The translations under genes and the position numbers were made by a program. The notes beneath the pieces are model-generated. The model saw nothing but the letters and a program-made list of their open reading frames with translations, had not been told where the DNA came from and did not search any database. From assembly GCA_002007405.1 (NCBI GenBank), contig JYIN01000004.1, forward strand, positions 1 through 64,000: 64,000 nucleotides of DNA. The letters are read 5' to 3'. The first letter of the stretch is position 1, and each line of letters starts with the position of its first letter. This document shows, piece after piece, positions 26,613 through 36,116 of the stretch. This DNA comes from Gammaproteobacteria bacterium Gsub. Its GTDB lineage: Bacteria > Pseudomonadota > Gammaproteobacteria > PS1 > Pseudothioglobaceae.

Positions 26613-26851
26613 AAAAGATATGGGGTCCGCAGCAACATTTTTAACGATACTATTTATTAGTAACGACATGGACCATTGTGCTGGTAGGTTAGCTAACTGT
26701 ATTTTAAAAGAAAAACAAAAAAGAAACATTTATCACAAAATCACTGCTGTTGATTGTCTTAATCATATTGCACAATAAACAACAATTTAAAAACTCTCTA
26801 ATTCCTAAGCAGACTAAGTAATGTCATACTAAGTTTTTGGAGTTTGTGGAT

Positions 26852-27191
26852 TTAGGTATAGCCCCCAAAAATAGTTCTTACCAATTGAGTAAAAACCTCC
26901 AAAGGGCTCTTATACCCCAAACACCTTAGGTCTGTTATTCATCAAATTGAACACCCTAACCATCTTATTGGTTAATTTAATGGCTTTATTTTTATCTTTT
27001 GTCTGCCACATGAGAGTCCGTAGGCTTTCGTGTGGTGGTATCCTTTTACCTGTATTATGCCTTAACTCAAGGCTCATTGTTGATACACTTTTGTTGATTG
27101 TTTTGGTAAGGCTTATTGATCAATTTTGTTGTTTTTTCATTAGCTAAATATGGTATCTTTTTGGTTTAGATAAATAGGTATATTTTTGCAT
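26852..27191 (-). pseudogene. IS30-family transposase remnant
   Basis: On the minus strand the N-terminal text MQKYTYLSKPKRYHI, then after stops SISLTKTINKSVSTMSLELR and NTGKR, matches the IS30 helix-turn-helix start. The C-terminal text NNRPK and, one frame over, CLGYKSPLEVFTQLVRTIF matches the IS30 end. The catalytic core is deleted and at least two stops and one frameshift are present, so it is inactive. The rest of the gap (26639-26851 and 27192-27281) shows no recognised gene. Confidence 0.82.
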
Positions 27192-27281
27192 TATCACTTT
27201 ATTAGTTGTCAGTTAGAAAAATCAACTCCTCTATTTGTTTTAAATCGTATTTGAATACATTAAATCAACTTTTTCAAGAAT

Positions 27282-28487
27282 ATGAATAATTACAATTTAC
27301 CAGATGATAGCGGTCATTTCGCACAATATGGCGGCATTTTCATCGCTGAAACCTTGATGATAGCAGTAAGCGAACTCAAAGAAGCCTACGAAAAATACCA
27401 AGACGATAGTGATTTTATTGCCGAATTTAAACACGACCTCAAACATTATGTCGGGCGTGAGACACCACTTTATCATGCCCAAAACCTTAGCCAAAAAATC
27501 TCAGGCGCACAAATTTATCTCAAACGCGAAGATTTAAACCACACTGGCGCACACAAAATTAATAACACTATTGGTCAGGCATTATTGGCAAAACGCATGG
27601 GCAAAACTCGTATTATTGCAGAGACTGGCGCTGGGCAACATGGCGTTGCCACAGCCACAGTGGCTGCGCGTTTGGGCTTGGAATGTGTGGTATATATGGG
27701 TGAGATTGATATGGCGCGTCAGGCGTTGAATGTGTTTCGCATGAAATTACTTGGTGCTAGTGTTATCCCCGTCAAATCTGGGTCAAAAACCTTAAAGGAT
27801 GCGCTTAACGAGGCAATGCGTGATTGGGTAACGAATATTGACAATACTTTTTATATTATTGGCACGGTAGCAGGTCCGCATCCGTATCCGATGATGGTGC
27901 GGGATTTTCAAAGTGTGATTGGCAAAGAGGCAAAAAGGCAATTTTCTAATCAGGCTGGCGGTTTGCCCGATGCTTTAGTCGCTTGTGTTGGTGGCGGTTC
28001 GAATGCAATTGGTTTGTTCTATCCATTTATTGATGATAAATCAGTGGCAATTTATGGTGTTGAGGCAGCAGGCTATGGCTTGGAAAAAGGTCCTACTGCC
28101 CATGCTGCCCCGCTTTGTGCTGGCTCTGTGGGCGTTTTGCATGGTAATCGCACTTATTTAATGGAAGATAAAAACGGTCAAATTATTGAAGGACATTCCA
28201 TTTCAGCAGGTTTGGATTACCCTGGTGTGGGTCCAGAACATGCTTATTTAAAAGATTCAGGTAGGGCAAACTATGTTGCCGTTACTGACGAAGAGGCCTT
28301 AGATGGATTTCATACTTTGACTAGGGTAGAGGGCATTTTACCCGCATTAGAATCCGCCCATGCAGTAGCATACGGTATGAAACTTGCCAAACAATTGGGC
28401 AAGAGCAAAAATATTATTATCAATCTTTCAGGCAGAGGTGATAAAGATATTCATACCGTAAGAGAGATTGAGGGCAATGGGCTTTAA
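27282..28487 (+). CDS. trpB: Tryptophan synthase beta subunit
   Basis: TrpB joins indole and serine to tryptophan using pyridoxal phosphate. The PLP lysine is in [13 protein letters not shown] near residue 90; EYMG-type segment and the GGGSNA phosphate-binding loop near 235 follow. It is 401 residues long. No trpA follows, although trpB and trpA are adjacent in most bacteria; trpA must be elsewhere or absent. No clear ribosome site is seen. Confidence 0.97.
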   Translation: MNNYNLPDDSGHFAQYGGIFIAETLMIAVSELKEAYEKYQDDSDFIAEFKHDLKHYVGRETPLYHAQNLSQKISGAQIYLKREDLNHTGAHKINNTIGQALLAKRMGKTRIIAETGAGQHGVATATVAARLGLECVVYMGEIDMARQALNVFRMKLLGASVIPVKSGSKTLKDALNEAMRDWVTNIDNTFYIIGTVAGPHPYPMMVRDFQSVIGKEAKRQFSNQAGGLPDALVACVGGGSNAIGLFYPFIDDKSVAIYGVEAAGYGLEKGPTAHAAPLCAGSVGVLHGNRTYLMEDKNGQIIEGHSISAGLDYPGVGPEHAYLKDSGRANYVAVTDEEALDGFHTLTRVEGILPALESAHAVAYGMKLAKQLGKSKNIIINLSGRGDKDIHTVREIEGNGL

Positions 28488-28626
28488 TGCCAGATTTTTA
28501 CTGGATTTTTTTATCTAGAGACCAGGTAAAAACATAAATTTTTGTCTATATTTACAACGCTCCACTTGTATGGACAAGTATTTTTATTTTTTATCAGTGT
28601 TTATAGGATTCTGGCTTAGATTTGGG

Positions 28627-28827
28627 TTATTTTGCGCCTAATTTTTTGACCAAAAGGGCGGTTGGGCAAAATCCTGTAAAGGCAGATTGAAAGGACATAA
28701 AACCAACAAAAGCCGTGAGCCATAACCAATTTTCGCTCACCACAACAGGGCTAATACTTGCTCCAAGTAGTAATGAAACCATAACAATAGCACCCATAAT
28801 TGCCATAACTGCGTTATTAACTGTCAT
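28627..28827 (-). CDS. DUF2892 small membrane protein
   Basis: This 66-residue protein has two hydrophobic segments and the conserved tail FTGFCPTALLVKKLG of the DUF2892 (YgaP C-terminal-like) family. It is an inner-membrane protein of unknown role, often found in sulfur-metabolising bacteria, sometimes near rhodaneses. A GGAGAATAA stretch upstream of the ATG serves as ribosome site. The 139 bases between it and trpB hold no gene; ACTTGT-ATGG-ACAAGT at 28564-28579 is a weak hairpin. Confidence 0.82.
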   Translation of the reverse strand: MTVNNAVMAIMGAIVMVSLLLGASISPVVVSENWLWLTAFVGFMSFQSAFTGFCPTALLVKKLGAK

Positions 28828-28879
28828 AATTATTCTCCGTCTATCCGTTTAAAATTAAGATAATAGCACACAACGCGGG

Positions 28880-28885
28880 TATAAT
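28880..28885 (+). promoter_or_regulatory. tRNA-Leu promoter -10 box
   Basis: GGGTATAAT with TATAAT at 28880-28885 lies 39 bases upstream of the tRNA-Leu gene, in the same GGTATAAT form seen before metH, rplS and the glnK leader. Confidence 0.55.
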
Positions 28886-28924
28886 CTCAAACTTTTTTAG
28901 CCCCAATAAGAATTGAGCAAAAAT

Positions 28925-29009
28925 GCGGGAGTGGTGGAATTGGTAGACACGCTGGATTTAGGTTCCAGTGCCGTAAGGTGTGAGAGTTCGAGTCTCTCCT
29001 TCCGCACCA
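28925..29009 (+). tRNA. tRNA-Leu (anticodon TAG)
   Basis: It is an 85-nt class II tRNA with encoded CCA. The acceptor arms GCGGGAG and CTTCCGC pair. The anticodon stem CTGGA/TCCAG encloses TTTAGGT, giving anticodon TAG, which reads CUN leucine codons. The long variable arm (TGCCGTAAGGTGTGA region) is typical of tRNA-Leu, and the T loop TTCGAGT is intact. Confidence 0.97.
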
Positions 29010-29087
29010 AAATTGAGGATTAAAAAATCACCAATTCGGTAAAATCTTATTTTGTTAACCATCCATAATTATGCAAATCTCAATATT

Positions 29088-29888
29088 ATGCAAACCGTTA
29101 TCCAGCATAGTTTAGATACTAATATTGCCAAGCAAATTTCTGTTGATTTTCAAATCTATAATGCCCATATTCGCCATCAAGTTTGCGTTGATTTAAACGC
29201 CTTGCGACAACAATATCAAACTGATTTTAACGCTGTGCCTAAAATTGATTTTGCCCAAGTAAAATTGTTCATTTTTGATATGGATTCAACTTTAATCAAT
29301 ATTGAATGTATTGATGAAATTGCTGATTTTGCCAATCTTAAGCCACAAATTGCGGCGTTAACACGGCGTGCTATGTGTGGTGAGTTGGATTTTAATATTT
29401 CTTTAATTGAACGCACGGCTTTGTTAAAAGGTTTAGATATTGGCATCTTAGAGCGGGTATATACTGAGCGCTTGGCACTTAATCCCGGCGGCAGGGCATT
29501 GATTGAATTTTTTAAGAATAGGGGGGTTAAAACCGCGGTGGTTTCTGGCGGTTTTGATTTTTTTAGTAATCGTTTGGCAGCAGAAATTGGGCTCAATTAT
29601 GCACGCGCTAATAAGTTAGGCATTAAAAATTCTCAATTAACTGGTAAGGTTGAGGGTGATATTATCAACGCCCACGCCAAAGCAAAATTTGTTATTGAGC
29701 TGTGTGAAATATGCAAAATATCAACTGGTCAAGCTATGGTTGCTGGTGATGGTGCGAATGATTTAGAGATGATGTCAATTGCTGGCGTTTCAGTTGCTTA
29801 TCACGCAAAACCAGTGGTAGTTAAAAACGCAGATATTGTCATTAACTTTGGTGGTTTAGATAAAATAATAGATTTTTTTGTCGGGTAA
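29088..29888 (+). CDS. serB: Phosphoserine phosphatase
   Basis: SerB performs the last step of serine synthesis. The HAD motif DMDST (nucleophile Asp in LFIFDMDSTLI) is near residue 65, VSGGFD carries the second motif, and GDGANDLEM the metal-binding aspartates. From ATG 29088 (MQTVIQHSLD) the length is 266 residues; a TTG start at 29052 is possible but less likely. It ends 2 bases before ccmF. Confidence 0.95.
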   Translation: MQTVIQHSLDTNIAKQISVDFQIYNAHIRHQVCVDLNALRQQYQTDFNAVPKIDFAQVKLFIFDMDSTLINIECIDEIADFANLKPQIAALTRRAMCGELDFNISLIERTALLKGLDIGILERVYTERLALNPGGRALIEFFKNRGVKTAVVSGGFDFFSNRLAAEIGLNYARANKLGIKNSQLTGKVEGDIINAHAKAKFVIELCEICKISTGQAMVAGDGANDLEMMSIAGVSVAYHAKPVVVKNADIVINFGGLDKIIDFFVG

Positions 29889-29890
29889 AT

Positions 29891-31795
29891 ATGTGGGTTG
29901 AAATTGGACATTTTGCATTAATTTTGGCTTTGGTATTCGCCTTGTTACAGGTATTTTTACCAGTGATAGGCTTGACTATGGGCAATTTTACTTTATCAAA
30001 GATTTGCCGACCTGTGCTATGGATGCATTTTTTTTGGGTTATCATCGCCTTTTCTATTTTGATGAATGCCTTTATTGTTGATGATTTTTCTCTTAAATAT
30101 GTTGCTAACAATTCCAACACCGAGCTGCCTACTATTTTTAAAATATCAGCAGTTTGGGGGGCACATGAAGGCTCACTATTATTATGGGCATTGATATTGG
30201 TGGCTTGGAGTGTGGCAGTTTCACTATTTTCAAAGCGCTTGCCTGACGAAGTTCTAACGCCCATTTTGATTATTCTGGGGGTTATCAGCGTGGGGTTTTT
30301 GCTGTTTTTATTATTTACCTCAAACCCCTTTGAACGCTTGGATATTATCCCCACTCAGGGGCGTGAGCTTAACCCATTATTACAAGATTTTGGATTGATT
30401 ATCCACCCCCCTATGCTGTATATGGGTTATGTGGGCATGGCAGTGCCGTTTGCTTTTGTTTTATCAGCGTTGATTCGCGGGCAGCTTGACTCCACTTGGT
30501 TGCGGTGGTCACGCCCTTGGACTTTGGTGGCGTGGGCATTTTTAACGATTGGTATCACTTTGGGTAGCTGGTGGGCGTATTATGAGCTGGGTTGGGGCGG
30601 TTGGTGGTTTTGGGACCCAGTAGAAAATGCCTCATTTATGCCGTGGTTAGTGGCAACGGCTTTGGTGCATTCTTTGAGTGTGAGTGAAAAACGCGCATCC
30701 TTTAAACATTGGACAGTACTATTGGCAATTACAGGGTTTTCTTTGAGTTTATTAGGCACTTTTTTGGTGCGCTCAGGGATTTTAACCTCAGTACATTCAT
30801 TTGCCTCTGACCCAGCACGCGGTTTGTTTGTTTTGATTTTTTTAGTGATTGTGGTTGGTGGTTCGTTGGGTTTATATGCTTGGCGTGCAAATTTGATGCG
30901 TGGTGGCAATGCTTTTGCATTTTTATCAAGAGAAAGCGCGCTACTGGTTAATAATATTTTATTAGTGGCAGCAATGCTGAGTGTATTTTTGGGCACATTG
31001 TATCCACTTTTGCTAGATTCATTGGGTCTAGGGAAAATCTCAGTTGGGGCACCTTATTTTGATGCAGTATTTGTGCCAATTATGATACCAGCGGTGTTGG
31101 CAATGGCAGTCGCCCCGTTTTTGCGTTGGAAAAAAGACCAAACCCGACGCCTGAGTGGTGTGTTGAAAAATGCTTGGATTGGTGCAGTATTATCGTTGTT
31201 AGTTGCCCTATTTTTAATTGCCAATATTTGGGTTGTGTTGGCGGTATTTTTGTTTGTTTGGGTAGTGCTCCATTCACTTTTGCTATTATGGCAAAGACTG
31301 GGTAAGAAAGGCAGCATAAATTTAGCATTTATTGGCATGATTCTAGCACATATTGGCATCGGTGTTTTTTTGTTGGGGGCGACAGTGGTAACTCAATATG
31401 GTGTTGAGAAAGACATAAAAATGGCACTTAATGAAACCCATACAATTCAAGGCTATGATTTTGTTTTTAAAGGTGCAGATAACTTTGCGTTTAGTAACTA
31501 CAAAGGTCATAAAGGTAGAGTTGAGGTTTTTTTTGATAATGAAAAAATCACCACACTCAGACCTGAAAAACGCCAATATATTACTGGCATGCCGATGACT
31601 GAGGCAGCAATTGATCCAAGTTTGAGGCAGGATTTATATGTATCTCTTGGTGAATCGTTAGGCGACGGGGCTTGGAGTTTACGCCTGTATTATAAACCAT
31701 TAGTGCGCCTGATTTGGCTAGGCGGTATTTTGATTGCCTTGGGGGCTTTGCTGGCTGCTTTTGACAGTAGGTATCGCTTCAGGAGAGATTTATGA
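29891..31795 (+). CDS. ccmF: Cytochrome c maturation heme lyase CcmF
   Basis: CcmF attaches heme to apocytochromes c in the periplasm. Many membrane helices are visible in 634 residues, and the heme-handling WWD motif (GWGGWWFWDPVENASFMPWL) lies near residue 235. It is needed to assemble c-type cytochromes such as DsrJ. It overlaps ccmI by 4 bases; ccmG and ccmH, normally in between, are missing here. Confidence 0.96.
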   Translation: MWVEIGHFALILALVFALLQVFLPVIGLTMGNFTLSKICRPVLWMHFFWVIIAFSILMNAFIVDDFSLKYVANNSNTELPTIFKISAVWGAHEGSLLLWALILVAWSVAVSLFSKRLPDEVLTPILIILGVISVGFLLFLLFTSNPFERLDIIPTQGRELNPLLQDFGLIIHPPMLYMGYVGMAVPFAFVLSALIRGQLDSTWLRWSRPWTLVAWAFLTIGITLGSWWAYYELGWGGWWFWDPVENASFMPWLVATALVHSLSVSEKRASFKHWTVLLAITGFSLSLLGTFLVRSGILTSVHSFASDPARGLFVLIFLVIVVGGSLGLYAWRANLMRGGNAFAFLSRESALLVNNILLVAAMLSVFLGTLYPLLLDSLGLGKISVGAPYFDAVFVPIMIPAVLAMAVAPFLRWKKDQTRRLSGVLKNAWIGAVLSLLVALFLIANIWVVLAVFLFVWVVLHSLLLLWQRLGKKGSINLAFIGMILAHIGIGVFLLGATVVTQYGVEKDIKMALNETHTIQGYDFVFKGADNFAFSNYKGHKGRVEVFFDNEKITTLRPEKRQYITGMPMTEAAIDPSLRQDLYVSLGESLGDGAWSLRLYYKPLVRLIWLGGILIALGALLAAFDSRYRFRRDL

Positions 31796-32970
31796 TTTAT
31801 TTTTGGTTTGCTTTTATGCTTAGTATTTCGGTAGTTTATTTGCTTTGGTTTTTGTATCGTCCGTCGCGTAATAAACCTTTGAATCTTGAGCAATCCAATA
31901 TTGAATTGGGTAAGCAAAAACGCTTGGAATTGCAATCTGATTTAGAGCAAGGCTTGATTGATGCGGCTGATTTTAATCAAGCCAATGATGAAATTGCCCA
32001 AACCTTAGCGTTAGAGCTTAGCCAACATAATCATAATACTAGATTTAACACGCCTCCCTCATTTTGGTTAAGCGGTTTAATTATTGTGTTTTTATTGGCA
32101 CTGTCTTTGGGCATCTATCAAATATTATCGCCCAAACCCCAGCCCCCAACAATACAGACCCAAATTATGTCGTTAAGCTTAGAAGACAGTGTTATCAAAT
32201 TGCAAAATCGTTTATTAGAAAATCCTAATGATGCCAAAGCGTGGCAAATATTAGGCTTGGCTTATTTTGAGCTTGGAAAATTAGACAAATCATTAAATGC
32301 CTACGAAAAAGCCTATCAACTTGAGCCTAAAAACCCTAGGTTATTAACCGAATATGCTTCCACACTAGCAATTAAAAATGACAATAATTTCTCTGGTCGT
32401 TCAATTGAACTTATCAAACAAGCTTTAGAAATTGAGCCAAACGCCCCCGATGCTCTATATATGGCAGGGTTATTTGCCGTGTCTGAGCACGATTTTCCTC
32501 TGGCAAAAAAACTCTGGCAACGCGCCCTAAGTGTATTATCAACTGACAGTCCAGATAGGGCAGTATTGCTTGAAGTTTTGGCACAATTAGAGACCTTAAC
32601 CATTGAAGATCAGGGTAAATCCAGTAAAACCGAAACCAAACATTTTGTGCGGGTGAAGGTTGATTTTTCTGACAAAATCTTAGCAACTCGTGGCGATGAT
32701 TTTATTATGATTTATGCTAAACCAGTGCATGGCAGACCTATGCCCATTGCCATTCAAAAAATCAAGCTTAAAAATTTTAACACCAGCATCACCCTAACGG
32801 ACGCACACTCAATCATTCCAAGTCGCAAACTATCTCAAGCGAATCAAATAATCATCACTGCCCGTCTAAGCAAATCAGGCGCTGCCATCAAACAAGCAGA
32901 TGACATCCAAATCAGCAGTGAGGCAGTCAATATCATTGATAATCCAACGGTTTATTTGCAATTTAATTGA
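31792..32970 (+). CDS. ccmI: Cytochrome c biogenesis factor CcmI
   Basis: CcmI is the apocytochrome chaperone of the Ccm system. The 392-residue protein starts with one membrane helix (about 1-22), a coiled region, and a second helix near 90-110 (FWLSGLIIVFLLALSLG). Periplasmic tetratricopeptide repeats follow (NPNDAKAWQILGLAYFELGKL is split over residues about 142-165 and onward). A C-terminal beta-rich domain follows. The gene overlaps ccmF. Confidence 0.9.
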   Translation: MIYFWFAFMLSISVVYLLWFLYRPSRNKPLNLEQSNIELGKQKRLELQSDLEQGLIDAADFNQANDEIAQTLALELSQHNHNTRFNTPPSFWLSGLIIVFLLALSLGIYQILSPKPQPPTIQTQIMSLSLEDSVIKLQNRLLENPNDAKAWQILGLAYFELGKLDKSLNAYEKAYQLEPKNPRLLTEYASTLAIKNDNNFSGRSIELIKQALEIEPNAPDALYMAGLFAVSEHDFPLAKKLWQRALSVLSTDSPDRAVLLEVLAQLETLTIEDQGKSSKTETKHFVRVKVDFSDKILATRGDDFIMIYAKPVHGRPMPIAIQKIKLKNFNTSITLTDAHSIIPSRKLSQANQIIITARLSKSGAAIKQADDIQISSEAVNIIDNPTVYLQFN

Positions 32971-33039
32971 TAAAGAAAAAGAAAATTTCATGCCAATAAA
33001 TAAGCCAACAATTTTAAAAATAATCCACTTTATAAATTT

Positions 33040-34161
33040 ATGGATACATTAGAGCTTGCAAAAAAATTAATCAAAATCAACTCAGTTACCCCTGATGACA
33101 AAGGTGCTCAAAATTTGCTGATAGCACGGTTGCAGGCTATGGGGTTTTTTGTGGAAAAAATGCGTTTCGGAGGGGTGGATAATTTTTGGGCAAAACACGG
33201 CGAGGGTGCCCCAGTGTTTGTGTTTGCGGGGCATACGGATGTGGTGCCTGCTGGCAAAGGCTGGGACAGCCCAGCGTTTCAGCCTGAGATTAGAGAGGGG
33301 CTACTGTATGGTCGCGGAGCGGCGGATATGAAAGGCTCTTTGGCGGCAATGGTGGTTGCAACCGAGCGTTTTGTGAGGGATTATCCAGATCATAGGGGAT
33401 TGATTGGGTTTTTAATCACCGCTGATGAAGAAGGTGAGGCAATAGATGGCACGATTAAAGTAGCAGAACATTTAAAGAATAGCGGGCAAAAGGTGGATTA
33501 TTGTTTGCTCGGTGAGCCATCTTCGGCTAAAGAACTGGGTGACACTATTAAAAATGGTCGTCGCGGATCGCTTAATGGGAATTTAAAAATTATCGGCAAA
33601 CAAGGGCATATTGCCTACCCACATTTGGCGAAAAATCCCATTCACTTAGCACTGCCTGCCTTGCAAGATTTGTATAGCGAAGTGTGGGACGAGGGCAATC
33701 AATATTTTCCAGCCACCCACTTTGAAATTTCCAATATTCATTCGGGTGAAGGGGTTACAAATGTGATTCCGGGCATGGTTGAGGTGGCATTTAATTTTCG
33801 CTACTCAACACAGCACGCCCACCAAGATTTGCAAAATCGGCTGGGTGCAATTTTAGATAAACATGGTTTGGATTATGAAATTGATTGGAGACATTCTGGT
33901 GCTCCATTTTTAACGCCCAGAGGGGTGCTGGTGGATTCGTGTGCTGCTGCAATTAAAACCGTAGCCGGGATTGAATGTGAGTTATCAACCTCAGGTGGCA
34001 CCTCAGATGGGCGTTTTATTGCCCCAATTTTGGATGCCGAAGTAGTTGAGTTAGGACCTTTGAACGCTACTATTCATCAAGTTAATGAATGCGTCTCGGT
34101 GCAAGATTTAGAAGATTTAACTGCTATTTATTATCAAGTTTTAAAAAATATTCTCCGCTAG
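33040..34161 (+). CDS. dapE: Succinyl-diaminopimelate desuccinylase
   Basis: DapE hydrolyses N-succinyl-LL-diaminopimelate in lysine and peptidoglycan synthesis. The zinc-peptidase motifs are FAGHTDVVPAG near residue 65, GRGAADMKG near 97 and TADEEGEA near 133, all with the metal and catalytic residues. It is 373 residues long, normal for the family. Confidence 0.96.
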   Translation: MDTLELAKKLIKINSVTPDDKGAQNLLIARLQAMGFFVEKMRFGGVDNFWAKHGEGAPVFVFAGHTDVVPAGKGWDSPAFQPEIREGLLYGRGAADMKGSLAAMVVATERFVRDYPDHRGLIGFLITADEEGEAIDGTIKVAEHLKNSGQKVDYCLLGEPSSAKELGDTIKNGRRGSLNGNLKIIGKQGHIAYPHLAKNPIHLALPALQDLYSEVWDEGNQYFPATHFEISNIHSGEGVTNVIPGMVEVAFNFRYSTQHAHQDLQNRLGAILDKHGLDYEIDWRHSGAPFLTPRGVLVDSCAAAIKTVAGIECELSTSGGTSDGRFIAPILDAEVVELGPLNATIHQVNECVSVQDLEDLTAIYYQVLKNILR

Positions 34162-34255
34162 AAAAATCTATTTTGCTAGAGAAAATCAAGGGGTATTATT
34201 TGAATCTGCAATGTCTGATAAGTTATGTGGGTTGGGGTTTATTTTTATTTGTTAG

Positions 34256-34603
34256 TCAAATATCTTGTAAAAAATTCACTAGATTTTGTTGTTGTGGCAC
34301 AGATAATTTATCAAATAAAGTATTCATTCTAGCTTTAAGAATTTTTGTTTGGCTTTTATTATCTAGAAAATCCGTTGTTATTTTTGGTCTATCTCCCATT
34401 GCTAAATATTCAAACGATACCCCTAAAATTTTTGCCAATCTTGATAGATGCGCAGTAGATGGATTGGCGATACCGCGCTCCCATTGTCCGCAAACCCCTC
34501 TTGATAAGTGCATCATATTTGACACTTCTGATTGAGATAACCCCGTTTTTTGTCTTGAAGATTTTATCCTCATTCCCATTGAATGAGTATTAATTTTATT
34601 CAT
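34256..34603 (-). CDS. Cro/C1-type HTH transcriptional regulator
   Basis: This 115-residue protein has a helix-turn-helix at about 10-65 (MRIKSSRQKTGLSQSEVSNM, then GVCGQWERGIANPS), the XRE signature. A longer C-terminal helix region may dimerise. It is divergent from the lipoprotein gene at 34715. A palindrome at 34655-34681 between them is a candidate operator, suggesting that it controls itself and its neighbour. Confidence 0.9.
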   Translation of the reverse strand: MNKINTHSMGMRIKSSRQKTGLSQSEVSNMMHLSRGVCGQWERGIANPSTAHLSRLAKILGVSFEYLAMGDRPKITTDFLDNKSQTKILKARMNTLFDKLSVPQQQNLVNFLQDI

Positions 34604-34654
34604 GATGTAAATTATTATTAGTATTTTAAATTATTTATGTTAAAATTACTTCCC

Positions 34655-34681
34655 ACAATGAGTAATATCAATATTCATTGT
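34655..34681. promoter_or_regulatory. Palindrome between regulator and lipoprotein genes
   Basis: ACAATGA at 34655-34661 pairs with TCATTGT at 34675-34681, with a further inner AATAT/ATATT match. It sits in the 111-base divergent intergenic region and could be the binding site of the HTH regulator. No poly-T follows, so a terminator is unlikely. Confidence 0.45.
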
Positions 34682-34714
34682 TGTTTTTTAAAACTATAAA
34701 TAAAGGAGAGTAAC

Positions 34715-35941
34715 ATGCAGAACAAAGTAATAAAATTAGCCATAGTTGCGACTATAAGTGCATTTATAATCGGTTGTAGTAGTGGTGGTAGTGGTTCAAG
34801 CCCTACAGCACAAGGCAGATTCAAAGATGCCAATACTGACGGTTTAACTTACACAGGGGCATTTCCAGGAGTTACCAAAGATGGCGGTAGATTTAACTAT
34901 CGATCAGGTAGCGTAATTGAGTTTTCTATCGGTGATATTGTATTAGGCACAGCCACTGGTAAAGTTATTATTACCCCCGTTGATTTAGTTCCTGGCGGTA
35001 GTTTGACTTCAAACAAAGTAGTGAAAATTTCCCAATTATTGCAATCGTTAGACCGTGATAGTAACCTTGATAATGGCATCGATATTCACTCTGACACAGC
35101 AGAGGCGATGAGCACAGATACGGCTGAAGTGAATGCTATTATTACAGCGCTTGATGACACTGCTACTGCTAATATTGATACAGAAGTAGGTAATCTAATC
35201 AATAATATTGCTAAGACGGCTGATAGCAGTGGCACTTATACTGCGGTTACAAGGACAGCTGCAATCCAACATGTAAAAGAGACCTTACAATGTGCTTATT
35301 CAGGCGGGTATCAAGGCTCGGGTGAAAACAGTGATATAGATATAGAGGGGGGGCTTGTGATTGAGAGTGATGGTGACGCAGTAGTAATTATTGTTGACGG
35401 TGCTGATATAACTACAAATTCGGCAACAATTAATTTTAATACAAAAACATTCACATTTACCAGTAGTGTTGCAGATGTTACTCGCGGTACGGAGACAGGC
35501 ACTATTACCATTACCGCAACACTTGACGATATTAATCGTATCACAGGTGAGATAACGGATGTCGATAACACTACTTATACTTTTTCTGCATCACGAGTAG
35601 GTGGCAGTGTTGACGCTAGATACCGTTTTGTCGGTACAATAATAGGCAGTAGTAATGGTTTTTTTACCCTTGATATTGATGATAACGATAAGGTAACAGG
35701 CAAAGGTTATATCCCTATTGATGATGAACTTTTTGACCTAACAGGGTCTATTGATCGTAGCACCAGCACTCCAACTGCTAATATCACTGCTGTTTTTGAG
35801 GATGAGGAAAGTGATGACATTACGGCTACGGCAACCATTGATTTTAATGCAAAAACAATTATGGGCAGGTATGTGAGTGATAGTAATACTGGTTCGTTTA
35901 GTGCTGAAGGCTGTGAATTAAACACAGTGAAAGAAAATTGA
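34715..35941 (+). CDS. Surface lipoprotein of unknown function
   Basis: The 408-residue protein has a lipoprotein signal ending in lipobox IIGC at residue 21, then a Ser/Gly linker. Residues about 45-85 (RSGSVIEFSIGDIVLGTATG) resemble a module common at the start of secreted adhesin-like lipoproteins of marine gammaproteobacteria. The rest is beta-rich with many Thr and Asp residues and repeated TATIDFNAKT-like strands. An AGGAGAG ribosome site precedes the ATG. The function is unknown; outer-membrane anchoring is inferred. Confidence 0.75.
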   Translation: MQNKVIKLAIVATISAFIIGCSSGGSGSSPTAQGRFKDANTDGLTYTGAFPGVTKDGGRFNYRSGSVIEFSIGDIVLGTATGKVIITPVDLVPGGSLTSNKVVKISQLLQSLDRDSNLDNGIDIHSDTAEAMSTDTAEVNAIITALDDTATANIDTEVGNLINNIAKTADSSGTYTAVTRTAAIQHVKETLQCAYSGGYQGSGENSDIDIEGGLVIESDGDAVVIIVDGADITTNSATINFNTKTFTFTSSVADVTRGTETGTITITATLDDINRITGEITDVDNTTYTFSASRVGGSVDARYRFVGTIIGSSNGFFTLDIDDNDKVTGKGYIPIDDELFDLTGSIDRSTSTPTANITAVFEDEESDDITATATIDFNAKTIMGRYVSDSNTGSFSAEGCELNTVKEN

Positions 35942-35957
35942 GCGTTGCCAGAGATAA

Positions 35958-36116
35958 CATCATACTATAGCACTCGACGGAAGTAGTAGCGTTAGTGGCG
36001 CTCAATGTTCATCCTTAGTGAAGACGCATACTGTTGCTGTTGACGGCAATCATTGTAGTTCTGAAAGATTTAGCTGTTTTATTGATGAGGGTGATATAGA
36101 CATAGAGGTGGTTTAA
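35958..36116 (+). pseudogene. Possible decayed tail of a secreted protein
   Basis: A 52-codon open frame without a start codon (HHTIALDGSSSVSGAQCSSL onward, ending DEGDIDIEVV) has three Cys-Ser pairs or similar and the composition of a secreted protein. It lies in another frame 17 bases after the lipoprotein stop and may be a frameshifted or duplicated C-terminal fragment. No family is recognised. The rest of the 395-base gap to trmD holds only the terminator at 36224. Confidence 0.3.

Noticed and set aside
26668-26778. 36-residue plus-strand frame starting MDHCAGRLANCILKEKQ
   Set aside because: No family recognised and no ribosome site; it may be a relic but cannot be supported.
26938-27147. 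66-codon plus-strand frame (MNTLTILLVNLMALFL) as a small membrane protein
   Set aside because: It is the complement of the IS30 relic.
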